From NCBI GenBank assembly GCA_016930995.1, contig JAFGFQ010000060.1, positions 1 to 12,063 on the forward strand: 12,063 nucleotides of DNA, read 5' to 3'. The position numbers and the translations under genes are program-made. Positions 11,635 through 12,063 of the stretch are shown here, one piece after another; position 1 is the stretch's first letter; every line of letters starts with the position of its first letter. A model generated the notes under the pieces. It saw only the letters and a list, made by a program, of their open reading frames with translations. It was not told where the DNA came from and did not search any database. The stretch is from Thermoplasmatota archaeon (GTDB lineage Archaea; Thermoplasmatota; E2; DHVEG-1).

Positions 11635-12063
11635 ATGATTAAAAAAAAGATTTTACTTGTTGAGGATAATAGAGATGATATCTTACTTATTGAACGAGTT
11701 TTTAACAAATCGAAATTATCGGAAAAATTCGATTTAGTTGTAGCACAAGACGGAAATCAAGCGGTATCTTATCTTAAAGACCTCAAACAGAAAGAGATTT
11801 TACCCATGATTCTCCTTCTGGATTTGAAGTTGCCTCGAGTCGATGGGTTTGAAGTTCTCCAGCGTATTCGAAAAAATGAAAAAACACAATTAATCCCAGT
11901 TATTGTCTTTACCTCTTCAAAGGAGGAAAAGGACATCACCAAAGCATATTTACTTGGTGCAAATAGCTATGTCAGAAAACCGATTGATTCCGAAAAATTC
12001 ATCTCGGTGCTCCAACAGATTATCTCCTATTGGGGCGACATTAATGAAATCTCAATGAAGCAA
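11635..12063 (+). CDS. Stand-alone Rcp1/CheY-like response regulator (3' end outside window)
   Basis: The open frame from ATG 11635 runs to the window edge, giving 143 residues without a stop; a single-domain receiver is normally about 140-150 residues, so little is missing. ILLVEDNRDD supplies the acidic pocket (E10, D11), LLLDLKLPRVDG the phosphoacceptor D63, VFTSS the switch Thr/Ser (T93), and VRKP the lysine K115. The long alpha-2/beta-3 region and the YWGDINE ending resemble Rcp1-type receivers, which serve phytochrome- or PAS-type kinases lacking a fused receiver. The multi-PAS kinase encoded 3.5 kb upstream is such a kinase, making it a candidate partner, but the gene has its own promoter and is separated by two unrelated genes. 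No output domain is visible. Confidence 0.9.
   Translation, partial: MIKKKILLVEDNRDDILLIERVFNKSKLSEKFDLVVAQDGNQAVSYLKDLKQKEILPMILLLDLKLPRVDGFEVLQRIRKNEKTQLIPVIVFTSSKEEKDITKAYLLGANSYVRKPIDSEKFISVLQQIISYWGDINEISMKQ

Overview
The window reads as archaeal, most likely an AT-rich euryarchaeon and possibly a Thermoplasmatota lineage (weak placement). The reasons are TATA-like boxes (TTTATATA, TTTATAAA, TTTTATAC) instead of -35/-10 pairs, GGAGG/GGTGG ribosome binding sites, and a gene set typical of archaea: a MEDS-domain histidine kinase, a DUF835 response regulator with a winged helix, a four-CBS protein with a ribosome-hibernation-like tail, a ferredoxin:thioredoxin-reductase-like protein fused to rubredoxin, and a tandem DUF2582-type winged helix.

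Layout. Bases 1-177 hold the 3' end of a 4-hydroxybutyryl-CoA dehydratase / HpaB-family flavoprotein, more GC-rich than the rest. Three small genes then lie on the minus strand: a 41-residue single-span membrane protein (325-450), a 66-residue two-span membrane protein (579-779) and a 47-residue zinc ribbon (957-1100). Each has its own possible TATA box. After a 440-base divergent intergenic region, a plus-strand cluster follows: CBS/HPF-like protein (1541-2710), glutaredoxin-like protein (2746-3027) and FTR-like/rubredoxin protein (3024-3545). The gaps are 35 bases and a 4-base ATGA overlap, so co-transcription is likely. This pairs a possible nucleotide-sensing ribosome hibernation factor with a ferredoxin-driven disulfide reduction system.

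A two-component system occupies 3664-9721: a soluble 1490-residue MEDS/multi-PAS histidine kinase, overlapping by 8 bases a 530-residue receiver-PAS-DUF835-winged-helix protein. The receiver residues and the kinase H, N and G boxes are intact, so a complete sensor-to-DNA relay can be read from the sequence. A small two-repeat winged helix protein (9820-10224), a GT4/glycogen-synthase-like glycosyltransferase (10411-11520, GTG start preferred) and a stand-alone Rcp1/CheY-like receiver running off the window end (11635 onward) complete the window. The last receiver may be a second partner of the large kinase, which has no receiver of its own.

No CRISPR array, insertion sequence, tRNA, rRNA or attachment site was recognised. 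The best candidates for something new are the hibernation/redox gene cluster, the kinase-DUF835 regulator pair, and the small minus-strand genes.
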